Assembly (NCBI GenBank): GCA_019239965.1
Contig: JAFAZC010000200.1
Span: 1-36,008 of the forward strand
Reading direction: 5' to 3'
Source of the DNA: Kutzneria sp.
GTDB lineage: Bacteria > Actinomycetota > Actinomycetes > Mycobacteriales > Pseudonocardiaceae
Length of the DNA: 36,008 bases
Both the position numbers and the translations under genes were made by a program. Shown piece after piece: positions 7,513 through 15,555 of this stretch. The notes under the pieces are model-generated. The model was not told where the DNA came from and made no database searches. It saw nothing but the letters and a program-made list of their open reading frames with translations. Positions within the stretch are counted from its first letter, which is position 1, and each line of letters begins with the position of its first letter.

Positions 7513-8490
7513 TCACACGATCCGTAGCGTGGCTGTCATGCCCTCCAGCGAGGTCAGTCGACCACCCTGGTTGCCGAGGTCGCGCAGTTTCGCCAACGCG
7601 CCCTCCGCCGTCAGGTCCACCTGCACGGTCCGCCTTGCCGCGGATCGGTGTTGCTCGAGTTCACGGCGGGCGAGGTAACCGGCGTTGACCGTAGCTGCGA
7701 GGCCGCCGGTGGAGGCGAGCGAACCACGGGCCGCCCCGAGGCGGCCGAGTGCCTCATCGACGGCATCGAGTAGCGCCGCCCGGTTGGCCTCACACATCGC
7801 CTGCACCAGTTCCGGCCGGCTGGCGGCCACCCGGGTGCCGTCGCCGAACGAGCTCGCGGCGAGCGCGAGGGCAAGCGGGCCGCCGTCGACGCCCACGGTG
7901 GCGAGCACGGCGGCGAGCAGATGAGGCAGGTGAGAGACTCTCGCCACGGCGTCGTCGTGGGCCGCCGCCGATGACGGCACCACATAGGCCCCGCAGCTCA
8001 GCGCCAGCCGCACTACCTCCGACCACGCCTCCTGGTCGACATCGTCCTCCGTGTTCACCACCCACGCCGCGTCACGGAACAGTTCAGCCGAGCCAGACAC
8101 CCAGCCCGACCGGGACGCGCCAGCCATCGGGTGGCCGCCGACGTACCGGGCATACGGGTTGATCTTCCGCACCGCCTCGGCCACGGCGCCCTTCACGCTG
8201 GCGACATCGGTGAGCCGACAGCCGGGGGCGAAGGTCGACACTGAACGCAGCACGTCGCTCATCGCGGTCAGCGGTACGGCGAGGACGATAAGGGCGTCTT
8301 CGGCGTCGGCCCGACGCAACGCGTCGTCGACGTCGGCTTCCACGGTGAACCCGGCGGCCCGTGCCCCATCGGCGTCGGTGGCCGACGTCGTCGCCCCCCA
8401 CACGGCCCGTCCGGCCGCACCGGCGGCGCGCAAAACCGAGCCTCCGATCAACCCCAATCCGACAACACATACAGGCAACACGGTGACCAT
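7513..8490 (-). CDS. tyrA: Prephenate dehydrogenase
   Basis: Oxidatively decarboxylates prephenate to 4-hydroxyphenylpyruvate for tyrosine synthesis using NAD(P). The Rossmann motif GLGLIGGS is at 11-18, the dinucleotide-binding and catalytic segment GGHPMAGASRSG at 118-129 (His120), and the helical dimer domain follows. The protein is 325 residues from the ATG at 8490, where the family N-terminus (VCVVGLGLIGGSVLRAA) starts. A longer frame to 8559 adds unconserved residues. GCAGGCAGG before the start can serve as a ribosome binding site; it lies inside a small GCCTGC hairpin that might affect initiation. The C-terminal 60 residues lack a clear ACT feedback domain. Confidence 0.9.
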   Translation of the reverse strand: MVTVLPVCVVGLGLIGGSVLRAAGAAGRAVWGATTSATDADGARAAGFTVEADVDDALRRADAEDALIVLAVPLTAMSDVLRSVSTFAPGCRLTDVASVKGAVAEAVRKINPYARYVGGHPMAGASRSGWVSGSAELFRDAAWVVNTEDDVDQEAWSEVVRLALSCGAYVVPSSAAAHDDAVARVSHLPHLLAAVLATVGVDGGPLALALAASSFGDGTRVAASRPELVQAMCEANRAALLDAVDEALGRLGAARGSLASTGGLAATVNAGYLARRELEQHRSAARRTVQVDLTAEGALAKLRDLGNQGGRLTSLEGMTATLRIV

Positions 8491-8577
8491 CCTGCCTGCA
8501 CAGGGCAGGCGAGCCAAACCGCCCCGCGAAACTGGTCCCGCCGGCAGGTCGCGGCCCAACCCCGGGCCGGTCGACCC

Positions 8578-9825
8578 TCAGCGCAGCGCGTCCAACGCGA
8601 ACGCGGCGTACATGGCCACTCCGTGCTCCATGGCCGACTCGTCGAAGACGACGCGGTTGGAATGGTTGGGCGCAGCCCGGTCTGGTTCGGTGGTCGGCGG
8701 ACAGGCGCCGATGAACACCATCGCGCCCGGCACCTGGCGCAGCACGTACGAGAAGTCCTCGGAGCCCATCATCGGCTCGTCCATCCGCTCGCTGCAGCGC
8801 TCGCCGAGCAATGCGGCCGATAAGGCGAGCACCCCGTCCGCCGCCGCGTCGTCATTCACGGTGACCGAATAGCCGCTGTCGATCTCGACCGTCGCAGCGC
8901 AGCCGTATGAGGCGGCGGTGTGCTCACAGACCCGTTCCAGCTCGGCATGCACCCGCGTTCTCGCCGACTCCGACAGCGTCCTGATCGTTCCTTCCAGTTC
9001 GGCGGTCTCGGGAATGATGTTGCTGGCGGTGCCGGCCGCGATCCTGGCGACGGTGACGACCGTCGGCTCGAAGACCGGGGTTCGGCGAGTGACCATCGTC
9101 TGCAGGGCACCCACCATGGCCGCGGCCGCCGGCACGGGATCGAGCGCGTCGTGCGGCCGGGAGGCGTGTCCACCGCGTCCGGTCACCGCCACTCGGAACA
9201 CGTCGGAGGCAGCCATGACCGCTCCGCGTCGCGTCGTGATCACGCCGGATTTCAGTGTCGAGGTGACGTGCAGCGCGAACGCCGAGGTGGCGCGCGTGCC
9301 AGCGGCGTCGAGCACTCCTTCCTCGATCATCAGTTTGGCGCCGTGAAAGCCTTCCTCGCCGGGCTGGAACATGAACACGACCTGGCCGGCGAGCGCCTCC
9401 CTGCGTGAGCACAGCAGCCTTGCGGCCGACGCGAGCATCGCCACGTGTGTGTCATGGCCACATGCGTGCATCGAGCCCTGCACCTGGGAGGCGAACGCAC
9501 AGTTGGTCTGTTCGGTCAGCGGCAGTGCGTCCATGTCGCCGCGCAGCAGCACGGTCGGCCCCGTCCTGGCGCCGCGCAGCACGGCGACAACCGAGTCACA
9601 CGACTCTCCCGTATGGATCTCGAGCGGAAGCCCTTCCAACGCGTGCCGCACCGCCGCCTGCGTGGCCGGCAGCCGAAGACCCAACTCGGGATGCTTGTGT
9701 ACCTGCCGGCGGAGCGCGACTGTCCTCGGCTGCAAGGCGCGTGCGGCCTCGATGAGCCCGGTGAACCTCGGATCGCCGGGCTGGCCTTGACGTGCGGTGG
9801 CTGGACGCGCAGCAGAACTGGTCAT
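8578..9825 (-). CDS. M20-family amidohydrolase (hippurate hydrolase/IAA-amino acid hydrolase type)
   Basis: A 415-residue zinc amidohydrolase that cleaves N-acyl amino acids or similar amides. Metal and catalytic motifs are complete: MHACGHDTHVAML, MFQPGEEGFHGAK and the C-terminal GSEDFSY. The dimerisation/lid domain (VAVTGRGGHASRPHDALDPV) sits between them. The ATG at 9825 is preferred because the frame above it (to 10419) is antisense to the tadA-associated gene. The only Shine-Dalgarno-like bases (GGTGGA) touch the ATG, so initiation may be unusual. It is divergent from the gene at 9925. The natural substrate is unknown. Confidence 0.88.
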   Translation of the reverse strand: MTSSAARPATARQGQPGDPRFTGLIEAARALQPRTVALRRQVHKHPELGLRLPATQAAVRHALEGLPLEIHTGESCDSVVAVLRGARTGPTVLLRGDMDALPLTEQTNCAFASQVQGSMHACGHDTHVAMLASAARLLCSRREALAGQVVFMFQPGEEGFHGAKLMIEEGVLDAAGTRATSAFALHVTSTLKSGVITTRRGAVMAASDVFRVAVTGRGGHASRPHDALDPVPAAAAMVGALQTMVTRRTPVFEPTVVTVARIAAGTASNIIPETAELEGTIRTLSESARTRVHAELERVCEHTAASYGCAATVEIDSGYSVTVNDDAAADGVLALSAALLGERCSERMDEPMMGSEDFSYVLRQVPGAMVFIGACPPTTEPDRAAPNHSNRVVFDESAMEHGVAMYAAFALDALR

Positions 9826-9912
9826 TCCACCATGCTGCCATCTGAGCAGTGACCTGGCTGATCGTGAGCGGCGGCCCGACGGAGGGCGCTTCCCGGCTGC
9901 CAGCCGGGCGCA

Positions 9913-9924
9913 TACGGTATGCAT
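9913..9924 (+). promoter_or_regulatory. Leaderless -10 of the tadA operon
   Basis: TACGGT (9913-9918) is six bases before the ATG at 9925. A weak TTCCCG at 9890-9895 gives a 17-base spacer. No Shine-Dalgarno is present. Confidence 0.5.
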
Positions 9925-10410
9925 ATGTCGATGCGCGAGCCGGGGGGATTCGGCGTTGCCGTCGTCCGAGAGGACGGCAAGTGGCGGTGCGGCTGGATGG
10001 ACACGGCCGCCCTCGACGAGCTCGATGCGGCCATCACCGAACTGCGCCGAATGCGCTCGACGGGAGCCGTCTTCGGCATGCTGAACGTCGACGACGAGTT
10101 CTTCATCCTGCTGCGGCCGAGTCCCACAGGCGTGTCGCTGCTGCTGTCGGACGCCTCCGCGGCGCTGAGCTATGACATCGCGGCTGACGTGCTCGACCTG
10201 CTCCGGGTGGAGCCGCCGGATGACGAGGAGGATGACCTGTGGCCAGAGGGTGACTTGGCGATCCTCGCCGACATCGGGCTGCCGGAGGGTGAACTGCAAG
10301 TGATCATCGACGAGGTGGATCTCTACCCTGACGAGCAGTTGCGGATTATCGCTCAGCGCTGCGGATTCGGCTCCGAGTTCGCCGATCTGGCTGATCGCGA
10401 TCAGCGGTGA
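9925..10410 (+). CDS. tRNA adenosine deaminase-associated protein
   Basis: A 161-residue acidic protein of the actinobacterial family always found just upstream of tadA (TIGR03941 type). Conserved features seen: the N-terminal GGFGVAVVREDGKW, GVSLLLSDASAALSYDIAADVLDLL, and the acidic EPPDDEEDDLWPEGDL stretch. It overlaps tadA by four bases (GTGA), so the two are co-translated. Its role is not established; the constant pairing suggests help in folding or tRNA handling. The start at 9925 is preferred over the ATG at 9919 because TACGGT is placed six bases before it. Confidence 0.85.
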   Translation: MSMREPGGFGVAVVREDGKWRCGWMDTAALDELDAAITELRRMRSTGAVFGMLNVDDEFFILLRPSPTGVSLLLSDASAALSYDIAADVLDLLRVEPPDDEEDDLWPEGDLAILADIGLPEGELQVIIDEVDLYPDEQLRIIAQRCGFGSEFADLADRDQR

Positions 10411-10865
10411 GTCTTCCATCCGACGCGGACCTGGTCCACAAGGCCTTGGAGGTGGCGCGGCTATCCGGTGCGGACCTCCCGGTCGGCGCCGTCATCGTCG
10501 ACGAGGACGGCGCCGAGCTGGCCCGCGCCTGCAACGGCAGGGAACGGCTCGGCGACCCCACCGCACATGCCGAAATCCTCGCCCTGCGGTCAGCCGCCGC
10601 CAGGCACGACGACGGCTGGCGTCTGACTGGCTGCACGCTGGCGGTGACCGTCGAGCCCTGCACGATGTGTGCTGGTGCCCTGGTGCTCGCAAGGGTGTCA
10701 CGAGTGGTCTTCGGCGTCTGGGAGCCCAAGACAGGCGCCATCGGCTCCCTGTGGGACGTGGTGCGCGACCGGCGCCTCAACCACCGTCCCGAAGTGGTCG
10801 GCGGTGTCCTTGCCGAGGACTGCGCGCGACTGCTCGAGGAGTTCTTCGCCCAGCGCCGGCCTTGA
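10407..10865 (+). CDS. tadA: tRNA(Arg)-specific adenosine-34 deaminase
   Basis: Converts wobble adenosine of tRNA-Arg(ACG) to inosine so it can read CGU, CGC and CGA. 152 residues. The zinc/catalytic motifs are His54-Ala-Glu56 and Pro84-Cys85-Thr-Met-Cys88, followed by AGALVLARV and the C-terminal RVVFGVWEPKTGAIGS. The GTG start at 10407 overlaps the stop of the upstream associated protein. The RNA substrate, tRNA-Arg(ACG), is encoded in the same window at 4057. tRNA-Ser(CGA) begins 77 bp after the stop and has its own -10-like TACCGT at 10930-10935. Confidence 0.95.
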   Translation: MSLPSDADLVHKALEVARLSGADLPVGAVIVDEDGAELARACNGRERLGDPTAHAEILALRSAAARHDDGWRLTGCTLAVTVEPCTMCAGALVLARVSRVVFGVWEPKTGAIGSLWDVVRDRRLNHRPEVVGGVLAEDCARLLEEFFAQRRP

Positions 10866-10942
10866 CTTCAGCCAACCCGAGCGGCGGTGTGCCCCGTGAC
10901 CCGGTTCTTCACGCCGGCAGAGGCTCCTGTACCGTTTTTCGC

Positions 10943-11027
10943 GGTGGCGTGTCCGAGCGGCCGAAGGAGCACGCCTCGAAAGCGTGAGTGGGGCAACCCA
11001 CCGCGGGTTCGAATCCCGCCGCCACCG
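10943..11027 (+). tRNA. tRNA-Ser (anticodon CGA)
   Basis: Acceptor GGTGGCG/CGCCACC, discriminator G, anticodon stem with loop CTCGAAA (anticodon CGA at 10977-10979), GTGGG/CCCAC variable arm, T loop TTCGAAT. CCA is not encoded. It is a complete class II tRNA, unlike the remnant at 1238. A possible -10, TACCGT, is at 10930-10935. Confidence 0.95.
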
Positions 11028-11032
11028 CGGGT

Positions 11033-11075
11033 AGCTGGCCTGCCGCCGCAGTAGGGCGGCAGGCCAGCTCTTTTT
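11033..11075 (+). terminator. Intrinsic terminator after tRNA-Ser(CGA)
   Basis: A perfect 15-bp stem (AGCTGGCCTGCCGCC with its complement) around a 7-base loop, followed by CTTTTT. A strong rho-independent terminator. Confidence 0.9.
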
Positions 11076-11215
11076 CGTCTCGGATTTGTTCGATCAGGCT
11101 TCCCATCAGAAGCCCGATGGCATCCCCAGTCTCCGCTATTGGTCGGTGACCGTCTCCCCGGCTACCGTCGCTGTGTGCGGAATCGTCCGCCACCGGCCAT
11201 CTGATGGAGTGTTTC

Positions 11216-12142
11216 GTGCGTACCAGGCAGTTCTTCAGGATCGCGTTGACCGCGGTCACTCTCACCGCGCTCGCCGCCACGGCATCCATGGCGCAGGCCG
11301 CGACGTCCCGGATCGTCCATCTCGACCCGGCGAGCGGCCAGCAGCCGGAGAACATCACGCTCGAGCCCGACGGGTCGGCCGACCTCACCTTCGGCTGGTC
11401 CGGCGAGATCGGCCGGGTCACGCCCGGTGGCCATGTCGAGATCATCGGTCGGATCCCGATCCCGTCCGACGGTGACATCCCTGTCGTACACCGGAAACTC
11501 TTCCTCGGCGGCATCGTCCGAGCCGTCGGCGGCGACCTGTACGTCGCGGTCTCCACTGGAACCGCGGTCGCCACCGGCATCTACCGGCTGCGGCCTGGTG
11601 GAGGCGCCGTGCGCGTCGCCGCACTGCCGGCGGACGGCTTCCTCAACGGTATGGCGCTGGATCCGGTCACCGGCGAGCTCTACGTCGCGGACTCGTTCAA
11701 GTCGACAGTGTGGCGGGTTTCCCTGTACACCGGCCACGTGACTGCCTGGGCGACCGGGCCGCTGCTGGCCCCACAAGACGGTTTCGGCGCGAACGGCCTG
11801 AAAATTCACCGCGGAGCCGTCTGGGTGTCGAACATGGGAAAGCAGCAACTGATCCGCATCCCGATCGGGTTGACCGGCGCCGCCGGGACCGGCGAGGTCG
11901 TGGCCTCGAACCTTGGACCGATCGACGACTTCGCGTTCCACGGCGACAGCGTCGTCGCGGCGGTCAACCAGGAAAACCGGGTCGCCGTCATCGACGGCAG
12001 CGGCATCCACACGTTTCTGACCTCGACAGACGGTCTGGACAACCCGACATCGGTCGCGGTCCGCGGCGACACCATGTACGTCACCGACGCCGCGTATTTC
12101 ACCGGCAACGACCCGAACCTGTTGACGACGTCCCTGGGTTGA
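11216..12142 (+). CDS. Secreted SMP-30/NHL-type beta-propeller protein
   Basis: 308 residues. A signal peptide is clear: RTRQFF at the start, a hydrophobic core, and a likely cleavage after SMAQA (about residue 28). The mature part has repeated propeller blades (GGIVRAVGGDLYVAV, GFLNGMALDPVTGELYVAD, GANGLKIHRGAVWVSN, NPTSVAVRGDTMYVTD), typical of SMP-30/gluconolactonase or NHL-like folds. No enzyme residues can be assigned. The GTG at 11216 is chosen because GGAG lies six bases upstream; that GGAG overlaps the alternative ATG at 11204, which has no site of its own. It stands alone between tRNA-Ser(CGA) and a 224-bp gap. The function could be a sugar lactonase or an extracellular binding protein. 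Confidence 0.75.
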   Translation: MRTRQFFRIALTAVTLTALAATASMAQAATSRIVHLDPASGQQPENITLEPDGSADLTFGWSGEIGRVTPGGHVEIIGRIPIPSDGDIPVVHRKLFLGGIVRAVGGDLYVAVSTGTAVATGIYRLRPGGGAVRVAALPADGFLNGMALDPVTGELYVADSFKSTVWRVSLYTGHVTAWATGPLLAPQDGFGANGLKIHRGAVWVSNMGKQQLIRIPIGLTGAAGTGEVVASNLGPIDDFAFHGDSVVAAVNQENRVAVIDGSGIHTFLTSTDGLDNPTSVAVRGDTMYVTDAAYFTGNDPNLLTTSLG

Positions 12143-12288
12143 CCGTCGGGCGCGTGCGGCTTGGAGTGGTTGAGCCAAGGGCGGAGGCGCGGTCGACAGG
12201 CAGTGCCCGGGCGTTCAGCGCGCGGCCGTTCGACTCAGCGTGAGCGGCGAACCCGGTATGGGTAACGACAGAGCGGGACGATCCCCCC

Positions 12289-12294
12289 TACAGT
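12289..12294 (+). promoter_or_regulatory. Possible -10 of the DUF2470 gene
   Basis: TACAGT lies inside the inverted repeat CCCC...GGGG (12285-12298), about 70 bases before the ATG at 12367. No good -35 box is seen. The rest of the 224-bp gap 12143-12366 holds only a weak CTTGG/CCAAG hairpin at about 12161. Confidence 0.3.
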
Positions 12295-12366
12295 GGGGAC
12301 TGCCGAGCGCACTTCCCGCAGTCCCGAGGACGCGAGTTGGGCTCACCTAAGCGTTGGAGGTGAGTG

Positions 12367-13152
12367 ATGACCAAGCCCACGCCTCGACCGCCGACCCCAG
12401 GCTCAGCCGAGCGTGCCCGCACGATCGCTGCCCGTGGCGGCAGAGCAGCCATCCTGCCTTCATCCGACAACGACACCGATGGCGCCCGTATAGTTCCTCT
12501 GCTGCATCACGTCCATTCAAACGGCACGACGACCTTCCTGTTCGGTGACGATCACCCCCTTGTCGCCGCGGCCCAGTGGGCGCCGCGGGCGGAGATGACC
12601 GCGATGCTGGAACTGGCCGACGCGGCACCGGTACCACTGCGGGAGCCCGTCCGCGGACTGCTCTGGATCGCGGGATGGCTGCGCGTACTCGACGGTGACG
12701 AGGCCAGGTCCGCGGCGCTCGAGGTTGCCAAGCATCGACCCGATCCCCGCTTGCTGGATATCGGGCATGGGGTGGCGGTTCTCCGGCTGACGCCGGTTTC
12801 GATCATCGTCGCCGACGCCGAAGGCACCAGTTCGGTCCAGCCGGGTGAGTTCGCGGCCGCCGAACCGGACCCCTTCGCGCTCTACGAGGACGGGTGGCTC
12901 CGGCACCTCGAGCTCTCCCACCGGGATGTGGTCGACCTGCTCCGCCGGCATGTGACCGACGAACTCCGCGGCGGCCACGTGCGCCCGCTCGGGCTGGACC
13001 GCTTCGGCCTGCGCTTGCGCGTCGAGGCGGTCGACTGCGACCACGACGTACGGATCGCCTTCGACCGCCCGGTCACGACTCTAAAGGAACTCGCCGGTCA
13101 GCTGCGCCGGCTGCTCGGCTGCCCCTTCATGGCGCAAACGCACCGACGCTGA
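12367..13152 (+). CDS. DUF2470-type protein
   Basis: 261 residues of the actinobacterial type that begins AERARTIAARGGRAAIL and continues into a split-barrel-like region (HHVHSNGTTTFLFGDDHPLVAAA). The C-terminal part (DVVDLLRRHVTDEL...LGLDRFGLRLRVE....HDVRIAFDRPV) fits DUF2470, a domain also found in heme-related and pyridoxamine-oxidase-like proteins. No biochemical role is assigned to the bacterial family; heme or flavin binding is only a guess. The ATG at 12367 is preferred over the adjacent GTG at 12364 because it is six bases from GGAGG. No signal peptide or membrane segment is seen. Confidence 0.7.
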   Translation: MTKPTPRPPTPGSAERARTIAARGGRAAILPSSDNDTDGARIVPLLHHVHSNGTTTFLFGDDHPLVAAAQWAPRAEMTAMLELADAAPVPLREPVRGLLWIAGWLRVLDGDEARSAALEVAKHRPDPRLLDIGHGVAVLRLTPVSIIVADAEGTSSVQPGEFAAAEPDPFALYEDGWLRHLELSHRDVVDLLRRHVTDELRGGHVRPLGLDRFGLRLRVEAVDCDHDVRIAFDRPVTTLKELAGQLRRLLGCPFMAQTHRR

Positions 13153-13167
13153 GTCACCGGACACCGG

Positions 13168-13180
13168 TAGCGTCCGCCCT
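13168..13180 (+). promoter_or_regulatory. Leaderless -10 of the CPBP protease gene
   Basis: TAGCGT (13168-13173) is seven bases before the ATG at 13181, with no ribosome binding site. The whole promoter lies in the 28-bp gap after the DUF2470 gene. Confidence 0.45.
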
Positions 13181-13990
13181 ATGGCAGGCTCCATCCGATA
13201 CTGGCTCGCGCCGGTCGGCACCATCGGCGACCTGGTGACCGCTCCGAAGCAACGGCGCGGATACGCGGTCGAACTGCTTGTCGTGTTCGGTACGACCCTC
13301 GGGCTCTCCGGCCTGCGTAGCCTCATCTCGCTACTCGACGCCCTGCTGCGACCCGAGCCCCTGAACAAGCAGACCGTGGCGCTCAACGCCCAGCAGGCGA
13401 CCGTCAGCCTGCTGGATCTGTTCGCCCAGCTGACGAGTGTTCTGCAGTTGCTCTGCTGGGGAGGGCTCGGTGCCTACCTGCTGTGGCGCGCGGGGACGGG
13501 GCTCGCCCGCATCGGCCTCGACCGGACCCGACCGGGCAGGGACCTGCTCGGCGGTATCGGCCTTGCCGCCCTGATCGGCATCCCCGGCCTCGGGTTCTAC
13601 CTTCTGACGCGTGCGCTGCACGTGAACCTGACCGTGGTGCCCTCCGCGCTTGGCGACACCTGGTGGCGGGTCCCAGCGCTGCTGCTTGCCGCCTTCGGCA
13701 ACGCCTGGGCCGAAGAGGTGCTTGTTGTCGGCTACCTGCTCACCACGCTGCGTCGATTCGGTTGGAGCGAGAACCGAGGGCTTCTCATCGCGGCCCTGTT
13801 GCGCGGCTCCTACCACCTCTACCAGGGCTTCGGCGGATTTCTTGGCAACGTCGTCATGGGCCTGGTCTTCGGACGGGTGTGGCAGCGAACCAACCGACTG
13901 TGGGTACTGATCGTCGCGCACACCGTGCTGGACGTGGTTTCCTTCGTGGGCTATGCCCTGTTCCGGGCGGTCCTTCCAGCTCTGGCTTGA
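13181..13990 (+). CDS. CPBP-family intramembrane metalloprotease homologue
   Basis: 269 residues with about seven membrane helices. The CPBP/Rce1-like motifs are: motif 1 Glu178-Glu179 in WAEEVLVVGYL, motif 2 around His212 (RGSYHLYQG), and motif 3 His247...Asp251 (AHTVLDVVSF). The usual EExxxR arginine is Gly184 here, giving EEV-LVVGY, a form seen in many actinobacterial members. The putative metal ligands (Glu, Glu, His, His) are retained. Known members process prenylated proteins or act in bacteriocin self-immunity and signalling; the substrate here is unknown. It is in the same direction as the DUF2470 gene but probably has its own leaderless promoter. Confidence 0.85.
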   Translation: MAGSIRYWLAPVGTIGDLVTAPKQRRGYAVELLVVFGTTLGLSGLRSLISLLDALLRPEPLNKQTVALNAQQATVSLLDLFAQLTSVLQLLCWGGLGAYLLWRAGTGLARIGLDRTRPGRDLLGGIGLAALIGIPGLGFYLLTRALHVNLTVVPSALGDTWWRVPALLLAAFGNAWAEEVLVVGYLLTTLRRFGWSENRGLLIAALLRGSYHLYQGFGGFLGNVVMGLVFGRVWQRTNRLWVLIVAHTVLDVVSFVGYALFRAVLPALA

Positions 13991-14121
13991 ACGCCATATC
14001 ATGCAACAAACCGCTCCTTACTGCGCTGTTGTGCTTCATGAATCGAACGCTGAGAGCGCATTTTGTTTCCGAAATCATCAATAACTAACCATCGGGGGCG
14101 ACAATTCCACCGTTCCCTGGC

Positions 14122-14133
14122 TACGCTCGCTCC
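14122..14133 (+). promoter_or_regulatory. Leaderless -10 of arcA
   Basis: TACGCT (14122-14127) is six bases before the GTG at 14134 and there is no Shine-Dalgarno. Upstream, 13991-14090 is unusually AT-rich for the window and contains no gene. Confidence 0.5.
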
Positions 14134-15369
14134 GTGTCTGCCCACACCGGTTCCGCCGTGGACGAAACCCCTGCGCCTCGAGTGGACAGTGAGGTCGGTC
14201 CGCTCCGAACGGTTCTGCTGCACCGCCCCGGCCTGGAACTCAAGCGCCTGACTCCTCGCAACAACGACCAGTTGTTGTTCGACGGTGTGCCGTGGGTGGG
14301 GCGGGCCCAGGAGGAGCACGACGCCTTCGCCGAGGTGCTGCGCACGCGCGGTGTCGAGGTCCTGCTGCTGGCCGATCTGCTCATGACCGCCCTCGGCGAT
14401 CAACGGGCCCGGTCGACGGGCATCTACACGGCGGTGGACGAGCGCAGGCTGGGTATCGACCTCGCCGATGCCCTGCGTTCCCACCTCTCCACCATGGACC
14501 AAAGCGAGCTGGCCGCCGTTCTGATGGCAGGCATGACCTTCGAGGAACTGCCGGCCGCGGAGGGAGCCTCCCTGGTCCGGCACATGCACCGGCCACACGA
14601 CTTCGCTATAGATCCACTGCCCAACCTGTTGTTCACCAGGGACTCCTCGGCGTGGGTCGCCGACAGGGTGGCGGTGTCCTCACTGGTGATGCCGGTACGG
14701 CGGCGAGAGTCCTCGATCATGGACCTGATCTACGCGTACCATCCACGCTTCGCTAAGACGTCGCGGGCATACGGCGCACATTCCGCGCCACTGGAAGGCG
14801 GCGACGTGCTGCTGCTCGCTCCCGGCGTCCTCGCCATCGGTGTCGGTGAGCGGACCACGCCGGCGGGAGCCGAGTCCTTCGCGAGATCGATGTTCATGGA
14901 CGGTCTGGCACACACGGTGCTCGCGGTCCCCATCGCGCAGGAACGCGCCACCATGCACCTCGACACGGTGTGCACGATGGTTGCCGCGGACTCCGTCGTG
15001 ATGTACCCGGTCATCCGGGACTCGCTGTCGGCCTACTCGCTCAGACCGGACGGTTCAGGTGGAGTGCTGGTGAACGGGCCGGCTCCGTTTCTCTCTGCGG
15101 CCGCTGCCGCGATGGGTATCGACCGGCTGCGGGTGATCGACACCGGTCTCGACGCCATCACCGCGGAGCGCGAGCAGTGGGATGACGGCAACAACACACT
15201 TGCCGTGGCACCCGGCGTTGTCGTCGCCTACGAACGCAACGTGGAGACCAATGCCCGCCTGGAAGACGCCGGCATCGAGGTGCTGCGGATCAGCGGATCG
15301 GAACTCGGCTCCGGCCGAGGCGGCCCGCGATGCATGTCGTGCCCGGTACTACGGGACGCTCTGGCCTGA
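14134..15369 (+). CDS. arcA: Arginine deiminase
   Basis: Hydrolyses arginine to citrulline and ammonia. 411 residues, normal length. Family motifs in order: [41 protein letters not shown] (substrate carboxylate binding), LEGGDVLLL, the catalytic-histidine region [10 protein letters not shown], and the nucleophile Cys400 in GPRCMSC. Both flanks are other functions: no ornithine carbamoyltransferase, carbamate kinase or arginine/ornithine antiporter lies next to it. It therefore stands alone, as is common in actinomycetes, and probably serves nitrogen supply or pH control. A leaderless start is predicted from TACGCT six bases upstream. Confidence 0.93.
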   Translation: MSAHTGSAVDETPAPRVDSEVGPLRTVLLHRPGLELKRLTPRNNDQLLFDGVPWVGRAQEEHDAFAEVLRTRGVEVLLLADLLMTALGDQRARSTGIYTAVDERRLGIDLADALRSHLSTMDQSELAAVLMAGMTFEELPAAEGASLVRHMHRPHDFAIDPLPNLLFTRDSSAWVADRVAVSSLVMPVRRRESSIMDLIYAYHPRFAKTSRAYGAHSAPLEGGDVLLLAPGVLAIGVGERTTPAGAESFARSMFMDGLAHTVLAVPIAQERATMHLDTVCTMVAADSVVMYPVIRDSLSAYSLRPDGSGGVLVNGPAPFLSAAAAAMGIDRLRVIDTGLDAITAEREQWDDGNNTLAVAPGVVVAYERNVETNARLEDAGIEVLRISGSELGSGRGGPRCMSCPVLRDALA

Positions 15370-15555
15370 GACACGGGTCGGCTAGACAGGAAACAGATTC
15401 CACCCGAAAGTGCGATCAAAGCATCGACGAAGCGTGCCGATTCACTCGATGCGGGCTTTTCGTGACACCCTTTCCTTTGTCGACAACGGTAGCGGTCCCG
15501 ATCACCGCACGGCCGCCGATGCGGCATCGACGGCGCGGAAAGAGGAGTCACCGGG

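Noticed and set aside
9826..10419. N-terminal extension of the M20 amidohydrolase
   Set aside because: Antisense to the tadA-associated gene and without conservation; the family N-terminus starts after 9825.
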